A stretch of 64,000 nucleotides of DNA from Pisaster brevispinus (GCA_023634235.1 JAMKCF010000002.1:6756222-6820221); one strand, 5' to 3'; numbered from the stretch's first letter, positions 47,603 through 59,345 are shown. The notes: generated by a model from the sequence alone, not told the origin. Translations and numbers: made by a program.

Positions 47603-48345
47603 CTTTGTACAAGATATCTAGAATTGCCAAAAAGTTTTCATTATTTTCAAAAAAAGACTGCATCACAAATTTCAAGTTTCAACAACGTAAAAGGTTATAT
47701 TTACGCATTTTATTAGTAGTATACAAGCAGGGTTCTCCACAGGGTGATCAGTGTACAATAATAATATCTCTCATGATAGCGCGGGGTTGAATTAATTATT
47801 GAGTCTTGGAGACAAGTTTCCGTTCATCGACTAAAAATGTAGTCAGGATGCCCTGCGACACAGAGAAAAATGCACGCGAAATGCCGTTACGAAATAGCCG
47901 ACTTCTGGGTACCAGTCGCTGCACACTATTAACGGTGGCTTGTGCATGTGTACAGTCGTGATTCTGTTGCGCGGGCGCTCGACGACTTTGTCCGGGCGCT
48001 ACATTTTTTGAACGGGCGCATTTGGTATTTTGAGAATTTTGGACGGACGCTGTTTTTTAGTACGCATGGTATGTGAGACAGATGTAGGGAAATCTCAGAA
48101 GTTTGTGTACCCAATATAGCAAGATCACTAGCATTAATAACTACATACACACTTGTTATATTGCAATTACATCGTTGAAGAAGCTTACTACGAGAAAAAA
48201 ATGAGTAATGAAAAATGAAAAAAAGCCTCATGTCATTTCAAAAATGCCCGGACGCAAATCTATAACTTTCATTCTCATGGCCTAATGATTATTAATGTAC
48301 CACGTTTCATTTATAAGATACACATTTTTATATGTGCAAACTTAC

Positions 48346-48385
48346 ACTTCCGGTTTGGACCGGAAGTGAAGGTCAAATGGGGTCA
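48346..48385 (+). repeat. module 4
   Basis: ACTTCCGGT...ACCGGAAGT then AGGTCA (48370-48375), aatg, GGGTCA (48380-48385). Confidence 0.62.
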
Positions 48386-48492
48386 CACATTGTAAACATT
48401 TGTAGAATCGTCTAAGGGTTTTAAAATCACGTAATTATATTAACAAAAACATTTAAGTAAATGAGATACGATTTTTTACTTACAATATTTCA

Positions 48493-48532
48493 ACTTCCGG
48501 TTTCGACCGGAAGTAAAGGTCAAATGGGGTCA
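48493..48532 (+). repeat. module 5
   Basis: ACTTCCGGT...ACCGGAAGT then AGGTCA (48517-48522), aatg, GGGTCA (48527-48532). It starts 147 bp after module 4. Confidence 0.62.
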
Positions 48533-48652
48533 TACTGTGTGTAAGAAGTGTTTTATACCTCAAGAGCTTTTATATGGTACAATTATAATGTATGTAGCAT
48601 ATATGGTTCTTGAGATATGATTATTTTAACATAAAACTTCAATTTAATGTAA

Positions 48653-48672
48653 TGACGTCATCGATGACGTCA
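48653..48672. promoter_or_regulatory. paired CRE octamers
   Basis: TGACGTCA at 48653-48660 and 48665-48672, four bases apart, giving a larger palindrome (ATGACGTCATCGATGACGTC). CRE/ATF consensus; function here is inferred only from sequence. A single further TGACGTCA lies at 48816. Confidence 0.4.
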
Positions 48673-48938
48673 TCATTCCAAAAATTGTTTTTTGTCATGT
48701 ACACACTGTGGTCTAGGTAATTGGTAAGTTTCAAGTCGGTACAAGCTTTAGTTTTGGAGATAGCAAAATAATTTTTTTTTCGACCTCGTCTACGATTTTC
48801 GTTGTGACGTAGCTATGACGTCACGTATTATATTTCTAGAATGCTCGTAAGCTAAACAAAATATTACTCATTGAAAGTTTTTTCATATTTTGCTTCACTT
48901 AGGCTCCAGAGCCCCAAATAACATAATTTGTACCTTTA

Positions 48939-48981
48939 AATTCCGGTTTCGACCGGAAGTAAATGTCAAATGAGGTCACGA
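48939..48981 (+). repeat. module 6
   Basis: TTCCGGT...ACCGGAAGT then ATGTCAaatgAGGTCA. It lies about three 148-bp periods after module 5. Confidence 0.58.
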
Positions 48982-49099
48982 TTTGCATACAATTTGTACA
49001 ACGTTACAAGACCATTCATATGCATTAAAGATCTTGTATGTAGCATCTATGGTTCTCAAGATATGAAATTTTCAAATTATTTAAGGTTTTTTAACGTAA

Positions 49100-49119
49100 T
49101 GACGTCATCAATGACGTCA
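49100..49119. promoter_or_regulatory. paired CRE octamers
   Basis: TGACGTCA at 49100-49107 and 49112-49119 with the same four-base spacing as the pair at 48653. A diverged pair lies at 47208-47215 (second half TGACATCA) and at about 45885. Confidence 0.4.
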
Positions 49120-49274
49120 TTATTCCAAAAAAGTTGCGGTTTCATCTACTCACTAAGATCTTTAAACATGGTAAGTTTCAAGTTTCAAATCATTTTCATT
49201 ATTGAGTTAATCGACCGACAATTTTCGAAGGAAGACGACGACGAAAAAAAAGAAAAAAGAAACGGAACAATTAC

Positions 49275-49425
49275 AATAGTTGTTCGGCTGGCGGCCGAAC
49301 ACCTAAAAAAGAAAACCGGAACAAAAACAAGAGGTGTTCCGGGCGGATTGCCCGAACACATACAAAAAAAAACCGGAACAAAAACAAGAGGTGTTCCGGG
49401 CGGATTGCCCGAACACCTAATTAGT
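49275..49425 (+). repeat. three tandem GTTC...GAAC hairpins (element end?)
   Basis: GTTCGGC/GCCGAAC, then two copies of GGTGTTCcGGGC...GCCCGAACAC, each separated by a GGAACAAAAACAAGA block. The last is followed by CTAATTAG. It follows an A/G-rich tract like the ones ending the 1.32-kb units. The hairpin plus a CTRR-like end recalls Helitron 3' ends. Confidence 0.5.
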
Positions 49426-49511
49426 CGAAAATTTGTTCGCATGCTAGAGAAGCTTTATACCCAGGACGTCAGTGCCACTGCACTGACGTCCTGGCTACCA
49501 GGGCTACGCTG

Positions 49512-50900
49512 AGGTCAACCAGCTTTCAACAAACATCCACACACAATGTGGGAATCGCCTGCATGTCTACATTGATGGTAGAGCAACCGTGACCTGGCCT
49601 GTTTATGGTTCTTCTACTACTCTTTGTTCTCTGGGCCCAGGATTAATAAAATATCCACTTCAGCAAACTCAAGAACGTTTCAGTTGTCTTCCTTTTACAT
49701 TCACCTATCGGCCCCTGTAACACACCACTATTTCATGTTACAATAGGATGGCTTACCAAGCTTTGAATGTCATTCAAGCCTGTCGTGTTGACATTCTGTA
49801 GACAGCTATATCGGAAATTGATCGGCCAAACCAGCTTCGGCGTGAAAGGAAACCCGTGTAAGTTGCGCTCACGGAAGCCTCTGCGCTTATGGAGAGCTTT
49901 GGAGCTGCGATGGCTGTCTCTTCCGTAGTTCCTATTTTCATAACCATGGTCATTTTAAGGGTATACACCCATCCATGCAATAAATAAATTCAAATTTTGA
50001 CTGGAAAATTACAGGAAAATATTCATGTCGCAGACGTCCTGCAAATATCCGTAATAGACTGTATAGTCTCGCGCGTAATCGAGCTTCAGGGACCAAGTCG
50101 GTCCTAGCAATACATTGAGTTTTATTGTGTGCAAATGTTCAGATACTTTAGTTTAGCGTATTTTAGGCTAAAAACACGATTTCTATTAATATTGATGGCA
50201 GAGTAAAATTTGCCTAAAAAATGTATGAAATAAATAATAAGTTAAACAAATCAACGAAGAATACCTACGATTAACCCCAGTTTGACCTCAGTTTCAGGTA
50301 TTTTAATGTTAAGATTTAAGAATTTTATCCGACTGACGTAGTTGTTAAACTTATGTACCGGTTTCGAAAATTTGCCCGTGATTTGCATATGGGTAAAAAA
50401 AACAAAAAAAAACAAAACAAACAACAACAACAACAGTCGTTTCAAAAATCCTAACAACGCATGTATTATAGCGTTAATTCCTCTGGCAACAAGTATACTT
50501 GTCCCATTTTTTCAATTTTGCTTCAATATTGATATTAACCAAATTTAATTAATATACAAAAACTCAAATTGTATTTATAAACCATCATTATGGTCATTTT
50601 TGTTTTCCAGATTTTTGCATTAACATAATTAAAAAAGATGTTTTGATTTGAAAAAAGGCCTCGTCCCAGTGTTCCACTTGTTTTCTCGTTTTCGATACGC
50701 ACGAGACTTGCTCAGTCTATTGCCTGTGACAAAGTATGCTGCCGTCACGCACGGGTGGATTCGTTCGAGGTCGATTATTTTATAAAATGTGGAATTGTAA
50801 TCGGTGAGGGAACCGTTCGACATGCTTGTTAATGTCCTTGGTGAATTGACACTCTACTTCAAGCCACGCACAGTTGACCAGGACTGTATCTTGAAATTTA
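49512..50900. other. no gene recognised
   Basis: 49510-49980 contains short open stretches on both strands without known domains. CCAAT-like and GC-rich motifs near 50650-50810 precede the transporter exon, but no core promoter stands out. Confidence 0.35.
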
Positions 50901-50920
50901 GTACAAATAATCACATCAAC

Positions 50921-51128
50921 ATGACCATAAATACAGCAGCTCTCAAGCGGGTTGACCCCTGGCGTTGGATGATTCTAACCTCTAGATTCTTCGTAACGTT
51001 TCTTCTGGTCGGCAATTTCAAGTCAATGGGGGTGTTTCTCCCGCACATTATGGAGGAATTTGACACCGATACTGCGGCTGCAGGATTCGTAATCGGGTCT
51101 TCCTTAGGTTTTGGTTTTGTTTGCATTG
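50921..51128 (+). CDS. SLC16 / monocarboxylate-transporter-like MFS protein, first coding exon
   Basis: Starts at ATG 50921 (MTINTAALKRVDPWRWMILT) and runs 69 codons plus one base to donor gtaagtcc. It encodes the N-terminus, TM1 (FFVTFLLVGNFKSMGVFLPH), the EEFDTDTAAAGF linker and most of TM2, ending FGFVCI. Monocarboxylate transporters normally begin TM1 with DGGWGW; here the motif is VDPWRW, so the substrate may differ. Upstream codons in the same frame are open to about 50804, so a longer start is possible. The protein would sit in the plasma membrane and carry small organic acids or related solutes with protons, by family analogy. Confidence 0.75.
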
Positions 51129-51599
51129 GTAAGTCCTTCCTCATATACGTAGAAGTTACTGTTTAACTAACAGGTTAGGGGAAATTTTCCGTATCCAGCC
51201 ACCACTTTTTCATTCGTTATGAAATAAAATAGTATCTAATTTACTCAAATGAGATACTCCTTTGGGTAAAAATGAGTGAAAAAGTGGTGGCAGGATACGG
51301 ACATTTTTCCCAGGTTAGAATGAACATGGATATGATCATGGTAAACCATTTTTTTTTGCTCAATTATCATTGTGTACAAATGGAATTAGATTTCGGCTTT
51401 ATGTCAGCATATAGTTCAAGGCACTGTACTTGGGTAACGAAAAACCAACAATTAGACCAACAATTAGACCAACGTTGGGAAACATACCAACTGCCTTAGG
51501 AATCGGTCTTTTGTTACCCAGCAAAGTTGGGTAGTACCATTTGCCATAAAATAGGGCAAAATAATTACTCCCAATTATTGGTAACTTATGATTAGCCAG

Positions 51600-51900
51600 T
51601 AATTGGTCATAATATTTGTACTCTTTTGTTGGTCAATATATTTTTGCTCATTTGTTGTTCAAAATATTTTTGCTCTTTAGTTGGTCAATATATTTTTGCT
51701 CATTTGTTGGTCAAAATATTTTTGCTCATTTGTTGGTCAAAATAATTTTGCTCTTTTGTTGGTCAATATATGTTCAATCTTTTGTTGGTCAATTTATGTT
51801 CAATCTTTTGTTGGTCAAAGTGTTTTTGCTCTTTAGTTAGTCAATATATTTTTGCTCATTTGTTGGTCAAAATATTTTTGCTCTTTTGTTGGGTTTTCTT
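51600..51900. repeat. 26-bp tandem repeat, about 11 copies
   Basis: Unit close to TTTGTTGGTCAATATA, then TTTTTGCTCA, with some copies using CAAAATAT or GTTCAATC. In the first intron of the transporter gene. Confidence 0.85.
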
Positions 51901-53123
51901 TTTGGTCAACAATGAGTGGGTTATGTTTTTGTTTGACAATTGATGGGTAACATTTAATGATTGGGTTACCCAGCACTGTTGTGTAGTTAATTTACCCTCC
52001 ACTTGTGTTTTTTTAATCAGTTTTTTGTGCACCAATTAATTTGTAAGTGCGTTCCTTTTGGAGGGGCTGTTGTTGTTGTTGTTGTTTTTTTTATACAAAA
52101 TATATAAAAGAAACAAAACAATATCAAGAGGTATTCGTGCACATATTGCACGAACACCTAACAATTAAGTTAAAACACTTTTATTCAACTCTGATTCAAT
52201 AATAACACCATGAAGGATTTTTTGGGGGAGGTCATCAAAGAAACACTAGCGTTACCCATTCATATAACTCAGTGTATTTTTGTTCAACTGAAACACTTTT
52301 GTGTGAACAGATTTGAACTGTACCGTACAATTTCTAATTAATCTATGATGGTCACAACCCAATCATCACCTTGCATAAAACAATTGGGGAGTTGTGTACA
52401 GCCAGAAACACTTGTGGTAAAGGTAATCGAAAAAAAGGGGTTTGGTTGGTGAAAACGAACATTAACACAATTCTTGCAAGCAGACACTGTAACAATTTCT
52501 TCTTTGAAGCAGTGTTGACTATGAAAAGATTCGGTTGGTTTTCCTAGCCCTGTTATTTACGGTTCAAACTGCCCGTGACGAAATCTTCGTGTTGCAAAGT
52601 CAACGAAGGTAGCAATCCAAGGCTTTCCTGTGTAGATAATGCCTTTCCCCATCAACAGACTGTTGTTTCTTGAACTGAATAACTACCATAAAGCCAAAAT
52701 TCCCTTTGGGCAACTTTGGTTACATGAACATCAGACAACAATGACCTTGCATTGTCCAAATGTATGGTACACGTTGCATTATGGGTAAAATATTTCCACG
52801 AGGAGCAGTTTACCCCCATTTTCAGATACTTCTTACCATTTTTTGTGCAAAAGTTACACTGCTTGAAGTTTAAAAAAACCCTGTTGTATTACCCACTTCA
52901 TGAGTGATTTGAACCTCTGTGTTTTGTTATTTAATTTTCTAGCCAATTTTGGGGACTGTATTGCATTTTCCTTGTGCATTTTTTGTGAGGGGTGAGGGGT
53001 ACAACAAAAATTGTCGTTTTACCCAAAATTGATCAAAAGTTACACAAAATGTGTACCCAGCAGTTTTACACAGCAACAACTAACACTTCTATTTTAAGGC
53101 TGTGCGCGTGCAGGCGATCGTCG
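51901..53123. other. intron, no feature beyond one hairpin
   Basis: At 52116-52146, AGGTATTCGTGCA pairs with TGCACGAACACCT, followed by AACAATTAAG; same style as 49275-49425. Otherwise unrecognised. Confidence 0.45.
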
Positions 53124-53133
53124 TGATAAATAC

Positions 53134-53636
53134 CAGTGTTGCCACTCTGAAAATTGTTTTTCCCCAAGATGACTACTTGAAAATTACCAAGATTTCCCAA
53201 GCTATGCACAAATCAATACAAAACCCTTCTGATCTCAGTCATTTGCATATATTCATCGAAGATGAATAGACAGATGCCGGTCAATTCAAGAGTATGCTAC
53301 AACGCTAAAAAGGAAGGGAAACTAGACACATTGTCTAGCTCCCATGCGTGTGTAACAATGCACTGTATAAGCAGGCATACACCAATCACCGACTACCCGC
53401 ACCACCACCAGTGAACCGGCTACTTAGTGGTATCGATGGAGCGCCCCATTTGAAAAGAATTTTTTTGTATTTAAATAATATTTCAATAAAACATTATTTA
53501 TATGCTTAAACAATTTATTGTGGCACTTAAACGAAAATTCCCAAGATTTGGCCTCTTGTTCGTTTTTTTCCCCAAGATCTCAAGCTGGGTATGAAATTCC
53601 CAAGATCTTGGGAAAATTCCCAAGCAGTGGCAACGT
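53134..53636. mobile_element. non-autonomous hAT-like element with target duplication
   Basis: Bounded by direct TGATAAATAC (53124-53133 and 53637-53646), consistent with an 8-bp hAT target duplication plus chance matches. Inverted ends CAGTGTTGCCACT / GCAGTGGCAACGT fit hAT termini (CA-G-G). The interior repeats CCAAGAT(T/C)TC-type motifs and encodes nothing. 503 bp. Confidence 0.78.
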
Positions 53637-54261
53637 TGATAAATACACAAGACGATCAGCCGGAGCTAGGTGTACTGCAGTGTAGTTGAACCGGGTTAAG
53701 TGCAACGACCCGATGGTTGCCGTCGCTGTGTGCGAGGCAGAAAACTACTTTATTCCGGGAGGGCTGTGTATTCCGGTCGTTTGTTGTTGCCGGGACCGAG
53801 CTGTGTGCTCAACTCAAGGCCTGAGGCAGCTGGGTTGCGCTTGGCTAGGCGTGCAACCGCGGCGTGGTGCTCTGTGTATGTGTTGCCTTTCACTGGTATT
53901 GAGTATTGCTAGGTGCAGTAGTTGTTTACATGACTTGTAGATAATTTGGGGTCTCATATTCTAAGTGCTTACAGGCTAGGTTATTTTGCCCAACTTCTGG
54001 AGTTGAAGGTGAATGTCAATAAATTACTTTTGAGGTCAAGGTCACTGTAAAACTGTGTCCTATCTGTGTGATTATTTTAGGGAATTGTGTGTACTCTGAC
54101 AGAGAGGTTTACAATATTTTATAATCGGGCGGTATACTTCCTCCCAAACAAATCTCGCCAATCAGCCTTAAGTCCGCTTAGTGACTCTAACTTGAGCAAG
54201 GGAAAGGGTCCGCGTTAATAATCATAGACTGGATAACGGTCTGTGCCCGCCACATGATTAA

Positions 54262-54604
54262 ACCAATATAGAACAAGAGACCATCTGTTGGTCTAAAGGT
54301 AAAACCGCGTATCTTTTACCAAGGGACGGTTACAAGTTTTTTTCTCAAAATGACCAATTACTAGAGAAGTTTTAACCATCAGGGTTGGGCTTATTGCAGT
54401 CACCCATATTTGGTTGAGCTTACCCCAAAACAAAGGTTTCAAACAAGCCTCAATGTTGGTTAAACACTTTTAAACCAATGGAGAACAAGAGACCATCTGT
54501 TGGTCTTAAGGTAAAACCAAGTATTTTTTTACCAAGAAATAGTTCAAAGGTTTTTCTAAACGACCAATTACAAGGGAAGTTTTAACCATCAGGGTTGGGC
54601 TTAA
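54262..54604. repeat. two tandem copies of a 212-bp unit
   Basis: GAACAAGAGACCATCTGTTG occurs at 54271 and 54483. The following blocks (GGTAAAACC, ACCAATTAC, AAGTTTTAACCATCAGGG) repeat in order; the second copy is partial. Confidence 0.8.
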
Positions 54605-55132
54605 TACCCAATATTAGGTTTAGATTAACTCATAATAGGTATTTTGAATTTGATCAACTCAACTCATAGAAGTTGGGTAAATATTTTTAACTTATACCAA
54701 TAATGGGATAAATATCGACCAAACGTTGGTCGAAATTACCCAATAATTTTAACCCAACGTTTTTAGAGTGTGTGAGACTATTGGTCATCAGAATTGCACG
54801 AAATCCCGAAGGTTGCAGTACACTGCAGTCTGCTGGTACTCAGGTCTAACCAGATTCTATCAAAGTGCCGTTTATATTGTGATTTTTGAACACTTCTCAA
54901 ATCTATTCCTTTTAAGAGGTTTGAGAGATATAGTTTGTGAAAGTTGGTTTCGTTACAGAAATAATTGTTGATTGTGTTTTGTTAATTATTACGTTTTTAC
55001 TATGAACAATGATATTCAAAGCTAAACACTATTCATAACATAACTGTGACCCAAAATGCCTCTGCCTAAAGCGCTTGTAGCCAGTATATTCCTGTGCTAA
55101 AATGATTTTGTGCAATTCTTAGCTGCATGGAA

Positions 55133-55560
55133 ACTACTTGTCTATAAACACCCCATTTTTAACCGCATTTATAACTCCTGGAACAAAATTCCCTCTGATG
55201 TCAGAACTTTGCAAGCTGTTTCTCAATTTAAATATGACCTCCGTAAACACTACCTCACTAGTGTCTTGTAATTTGGGGTAGGGTATTCTGTTTTTCTTTA
55301 TCATCTTTACCATGTGCAATGCGTAGCCAATTTTGAATTTTGTATTGCCTATTTATTTACATATAATATGTGTGTTTTTGGGGGTGCTTTTTTAATGTAC
55401 ATAATACTTCCATGTTTTCTGCTAATGTTTTTGTTTTGGGTGATCAATGGTCCCCATTTAGTGGGTTTCCATACCTATTTGGGGCTTCCCTTTTGCACTA
55501 CGTTGTATTTGGATGTTTGTGCAATAAAGGTAATAAAAATTAATAAATAAATAAATACAA
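55133..55560 (+). mobile_element. 3' end of a non-LTR retrotransposon (CR1/L2/jockey-type)
   Basis: Open frame to TAA at 55269-55271 reading YKHPIFNRIYNSWNKIPSDV, then RTLQAVSQFKYDLRKHYL: the conserved C-terminus (FNR...W..LP..VR....S.F...L) of many LINE ORF2 proteins. The 3' UTR ends in GCAATAAAGGTAATAAA and (TAAA)n. Truncated at its 5' end, as is typical. It lies in the transporter intron. Confidence 0.72.
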
Positions 55561-56692
55561 ATAAAATAAAATACAAGCATCCCAAAAGGGGCACACCATG
55601 TGACGGCGTCACAGGGCCTATATGTTTTTTTATTCATCGTAATGAAATTCGGAATTTTGTTCGTAAAATTGTGTGATGAAGAGCACCCTCGGAGTGTAAA
55701 CAAACGAGTAAACTTCTCAATGGATCATAATATACGTCATACGGGAAAGAATATTATGATATGAGCATTTTGTTGAAACTGTCAAGAAAATCAGCCATAC
55801 GCCTGAGGTTTAATACTAAAAAATTATGTCAGGAGATTAATATAGAAGGACTATACGATTTACCTTGACAAAATAATTTTGTGCAGCTACCTTTATTCCT
55901 GTTTAATCAACTTCAAGAACTGCCATGGACTCGATATTTATTAAAGACTGAGATACACCAATGAGGTAAACTGATGAAGGATGCATCATGACATACTATA
56001 ATAAATCGTAAAATGGTTAAAGAGTTGCAAAGTTATATTATTATCTCAAATCCGAACAGACTTACGAGGAGTACTTACCACACAATGTATTAACCAATAT
56101 CAGTTTCAAAGTTCAACTAAACTTTCTATTTGTTTGTGTGGCTAATACTGCGCAACCCAGCCCTTGCGCGAGACAATGAGGTGATCAAATTAATAACTTA
56201 ACACCAAGGGCGCAATTAACTTGGCTCCCTGTCCTAAAGTAGGTATTGTACAAAATGCGACTCAGTTCGTTTTCCAAACTTGGCGAAAACTATCAGACCT
56301 ACACCCAGATGGCTAACGCTCTGATAAAGTGGAGCCATGTTTTTTTTTTAGCAGGCTTCCGTGTCTTGCTGACAGTCTGTGTTAGGTTCTGAGGTTCCCA
56401 ACACCCCTCTCCCCGGCCACCAAACAAACTTTTTAGCTTACTTGGAAGCCAGTAGCTAAAGTGGATCCTTTGTGCATTTGTGTTGGGGTTACTCCCTCCC
56501 TTAATTAAAAAGTCGTAAAATTAAATGCTCTTTCCCAGAATTCTGTCAATCAAAGGAGCTGAGCGTTTTCGATTGTTGATTAAGTTTCTGCAAAAAGCTC
56601 ATTTCAATTCACGTAGTCATCACGAATTTGCAACACACAATCTTTCCGATTTAAATGTGTGTTTATCTTGATTTTTCCCCCATTACTTACAG

Positions 56693-56833
56693 GTCCCTTT
56701 CTTGGAATCTTGAAGTCGATGTGGTCACCACGAAAAATCAGCATTATGGGAGGATGCATTGCCGCCTTGGGCATTCTTATAGCGGCATGTTCATCGTCAA
56801 TCGTGTCATTTGTTACGTCCATCCTGATCTCAA
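56693..56833 (+). CDS. SLC16-like MFS transporter, second coding exon
   Basis: A 141-nt phase 1-1 exon (acceptor ttacttacag, donor gttagt). It joins exon 1 in frame to give IGPFLGIL, KSMWSPRKISIMGG and CIAALGILIAACSSS, the TM2 end, the loop 2-3 and TM3 of a monocarboxylate-transporter-like fold. MCT genes commonly have an exon of about this length (around 144 nt) here. The gene must continue beyond 64000; no further exon was found in the window. Confidence 0.75.
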
Positions 56834-56884
56834 GTTAGTATTTTCCGCAGCCATTTTTTCTTTGCCTTTTCTCCGTAATGGATG

Positions 56885-57165
56885 TATGTATTTTATTTCA
56901 TTTATTAATTCTGGTTGTAAAGTCAAGGCTATTTAGAGGAGCGAACTTAATCACCAGACAAGATCCCCCATGGAGAAAAGACAAAAGTTCAGTTTTAGAT
57001 GTGGGAGGAAAGCCCAGAGAATTGTTCCAGGGGAAACCCACATACTCCGGTAGTGACTGGAAACCCTATACTGGTATAGTGCCTCCGGCGGGATTCAAAC
57101 CGGGATCCTAGGGGTTGAAGGCGAGGATAGATACCACTACGCAAACTCGACCGCCCAACGGTTGG
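56885..57165 (-). repeat. tRNA-derived SINE (family B)
   Basis: On the minus strand: A box TTTGCGTAGTGG, B box GGTTTGAATCC, then a body shared with 1580-1862 (AAAACTGAACTTTTG region, CTTGACTTTACAACCAGAAT) and an A/T-rich tail. It begins 50 bp after the second transporter exon. Confidence 0.72.
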
Positions 57166-57650
57166 TAGCAGTCCAATCAGGTAATTTGCAAATTAATATT
57201 GCACCTTTATTGATTACAAAGTGATTATTTGGGAATGTTGACGTGCCAAGTCGACCACAAGCTTAAAAATGCTAGTTTAAAAGAAATGGTTCATCACAAA
57301 GTGTTTTATGTAATTTAAGGCTATTTTTCTCCTTTGCCGATGTACAATAGTTAGTGCGTAATGATCACTGGCACGACGACGGAGCGCGTCTGCATGCTAA
57401 TTCTGTCATTTTGGGACTAGTCAATTTCTTTACGTACATTTTCGGCCTCGCTACCGTGTGCAGCGCGCCGTGTCGCCCACTAGCTCTGCGAACGAGCAAA
57501 GCATTCTGGGAAAGATATCAAAATGGCGCGTCGAGATCGTTCACCACTGGGAGAGAGGTTGGTATAATAAATTTTGACCATGGAGACCAATGATTTTTAA
57601 GGAAGCTTAAATTGCCTTCACTTTACTGAGTTACCGAGATAAATTATCTA
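57166..57650. other. intron, nothing recognised
   Basis: Contains a short GC-rich stretch (57440-57550) with no splice-bounded coding similarity. Confidence 0.35.
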
Positions 57651-57654
57651 AGAA

Positions 57655-58215
57655 ACAATGATTATTTTCATGGAAATTCATCGGAATTCAATGAAAAGGT
57701 ACCTTGGAAACCTGGAATTCAAAGATAAGGTATCTCGGAAACACGGAATTCAAAGATAAGGTATCTCGGTAACACGGAATTCCAAGATAAGGTTTCTCGG
57801 AAACATGGAATTCAATGATCAGGTATCTTGGGAACACGGAATTCTAAGATAAGGTATCTCAGAAACACGGAATTCAAAGATAAGGTATCTCGGTAACACG
57901 GAATTCCAAGATAAGGTATCTCGGAAACATGGAATTCAATGATCAGGTATCTTGGGAACACGGAATTCCAAGATAAGGTATCTCGGAAACATGGAATTCA
58001 ATGATCAGGTACCTTGGAAACCTGGAATTCAAAGATAAGGTATCTCGGAAACACGGAATTCAAAGATAAGGTATCTCGGTAACACGGAATTCCAAGATAA
58101 GGTATCTCGGAAACATGGAATTTAATGATCAGGTATCTTGGGAACACGGAATTCTAAGATAAGTTTTCTCGGAAACTCGGAATTCAACGATGAGGTATCT
58201 TCGAGACACGAGGCA
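57655..58215. repeat. 31-bp satellite-like array with 10-unit higher-order repeat
   Basis: About 18 units close to GGAATTCAAAGATAAGG, then TATCTCGG and AAACAC. The variant order (TACCTTGGAAACCTGG start) recurs at about 57701 and about 58010, 309-310 bp apart, which is ten units. Confidence 0.88.
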
Positions 58216-59190
58216 AAACGATGAGTCAACTCGGTCCGAAGCCAACTTGCGAAAAATTATTTAAAGGGTTGACGGGAAGTAATTCGCTGTATCATTATTT
58301 GCTTACATACGCAATCTTATGAATTTAAAGGGCCCATCATTGTTTAAAAAAAGATATATTTCATGACTTGTTTTATTCCGAAAATAAGAGATAATGTTCC
58401 AGTAAATAAAACCACATAAAATAAATAAAATAATAAATTTCAAGTAAACTTACACTAATAATAAGTAATACTAATAATAAACTAGTCATAAGGTGTTTGT
58501 TCCGTTTTTATTTGTGTATGTACATAATAGTACATATACATGTACACTACTGATGTAATGGTTTTGTATGTTGAACTGCCAACTCTCTGCGTCGCGAGAG
58601 TCAAATGAGATTTGTTCAACTAGGTGGCACATTCTGGTGGCGATACCCCCCCCCCCCCGGCCAGTTAAATTATGTTGCTAGTTTTCCATCTGAAGCTAAA
58701 CGAAGGGAAATATTTATTGAACTATTGTGTGTTTTTCTCAAATTATAATGTATTCTATCGTCAACAACATCACAAAGTACCGTACAGTCCCCTGCAGCCA
58801 AACCTGGAGAAAACTGCGTTCAAATATAACATGTAACCTATTTTTGAAATCACTGGTTCGTAGACTGTTTAGCATTTAATCTTTGAAATGTTACATATCA
58901 GGGAGGTAGAGATGTTCACTCATACAGATCTGTTCATCACGTGTTTAATTAACGAGTAATTAATATTTAATTAACAAGTCATGTCTCTTCATGAAAACTG
59001 TACAAACGTAGTCTGTGTACAGCACGTCGTATGTAAACATTTTGAAAACAGGAGAGGACAAAGTCGTTGGCACTTTGTGGTGATGCTGACAAAGATAACA
59101 GCAGCATAAGTTATGCCATTGCACTACCTGTTGAACCACTTCAATGTAGTGTGGAGTCAAATACATCAATCTAGAGTCCAACTCAAGTTC
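58216..59190. other. intron, nothing recognised
   Basis: Includes a C homopolymer (58647-58660). ORFs are short and without domains. Confidence 0.35.
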
Positions 59191-59194
59191 TGAT

Positions 59195-59345
59195 GGCTGC
59201 CTGAGTCATCAGAACATTGAGCAAGGCCACCAGAGTGTGGGTTCGACCCCTGGTCTTGACACTTGGCAAGACAAATACTATGTATTAGATGCTTCTCATC
59301 ACCAAAGAGTAAATGGGTACATGTAAGGGTAAAGATCGTGATCCA
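59195..59345 (+). repeat. SINE-like element with B box
   Basis: GGGTTCGACCCCTGG is a good B box. The body (TTGGCAAGACAAATACTATG, AGATGCTTCTC) ends in GGTACATGTAAGGGTAAAG, the same tail type as family A. The A box is unclear. Confidence 0.5.

Noticed and set aside
48970..49512. 180-codon plus ORF
   Set aside because: Runs through A-rich repeats and three hairpins; the repeated RGVPGGLPEH peptide mirrors the hairpin duplication.
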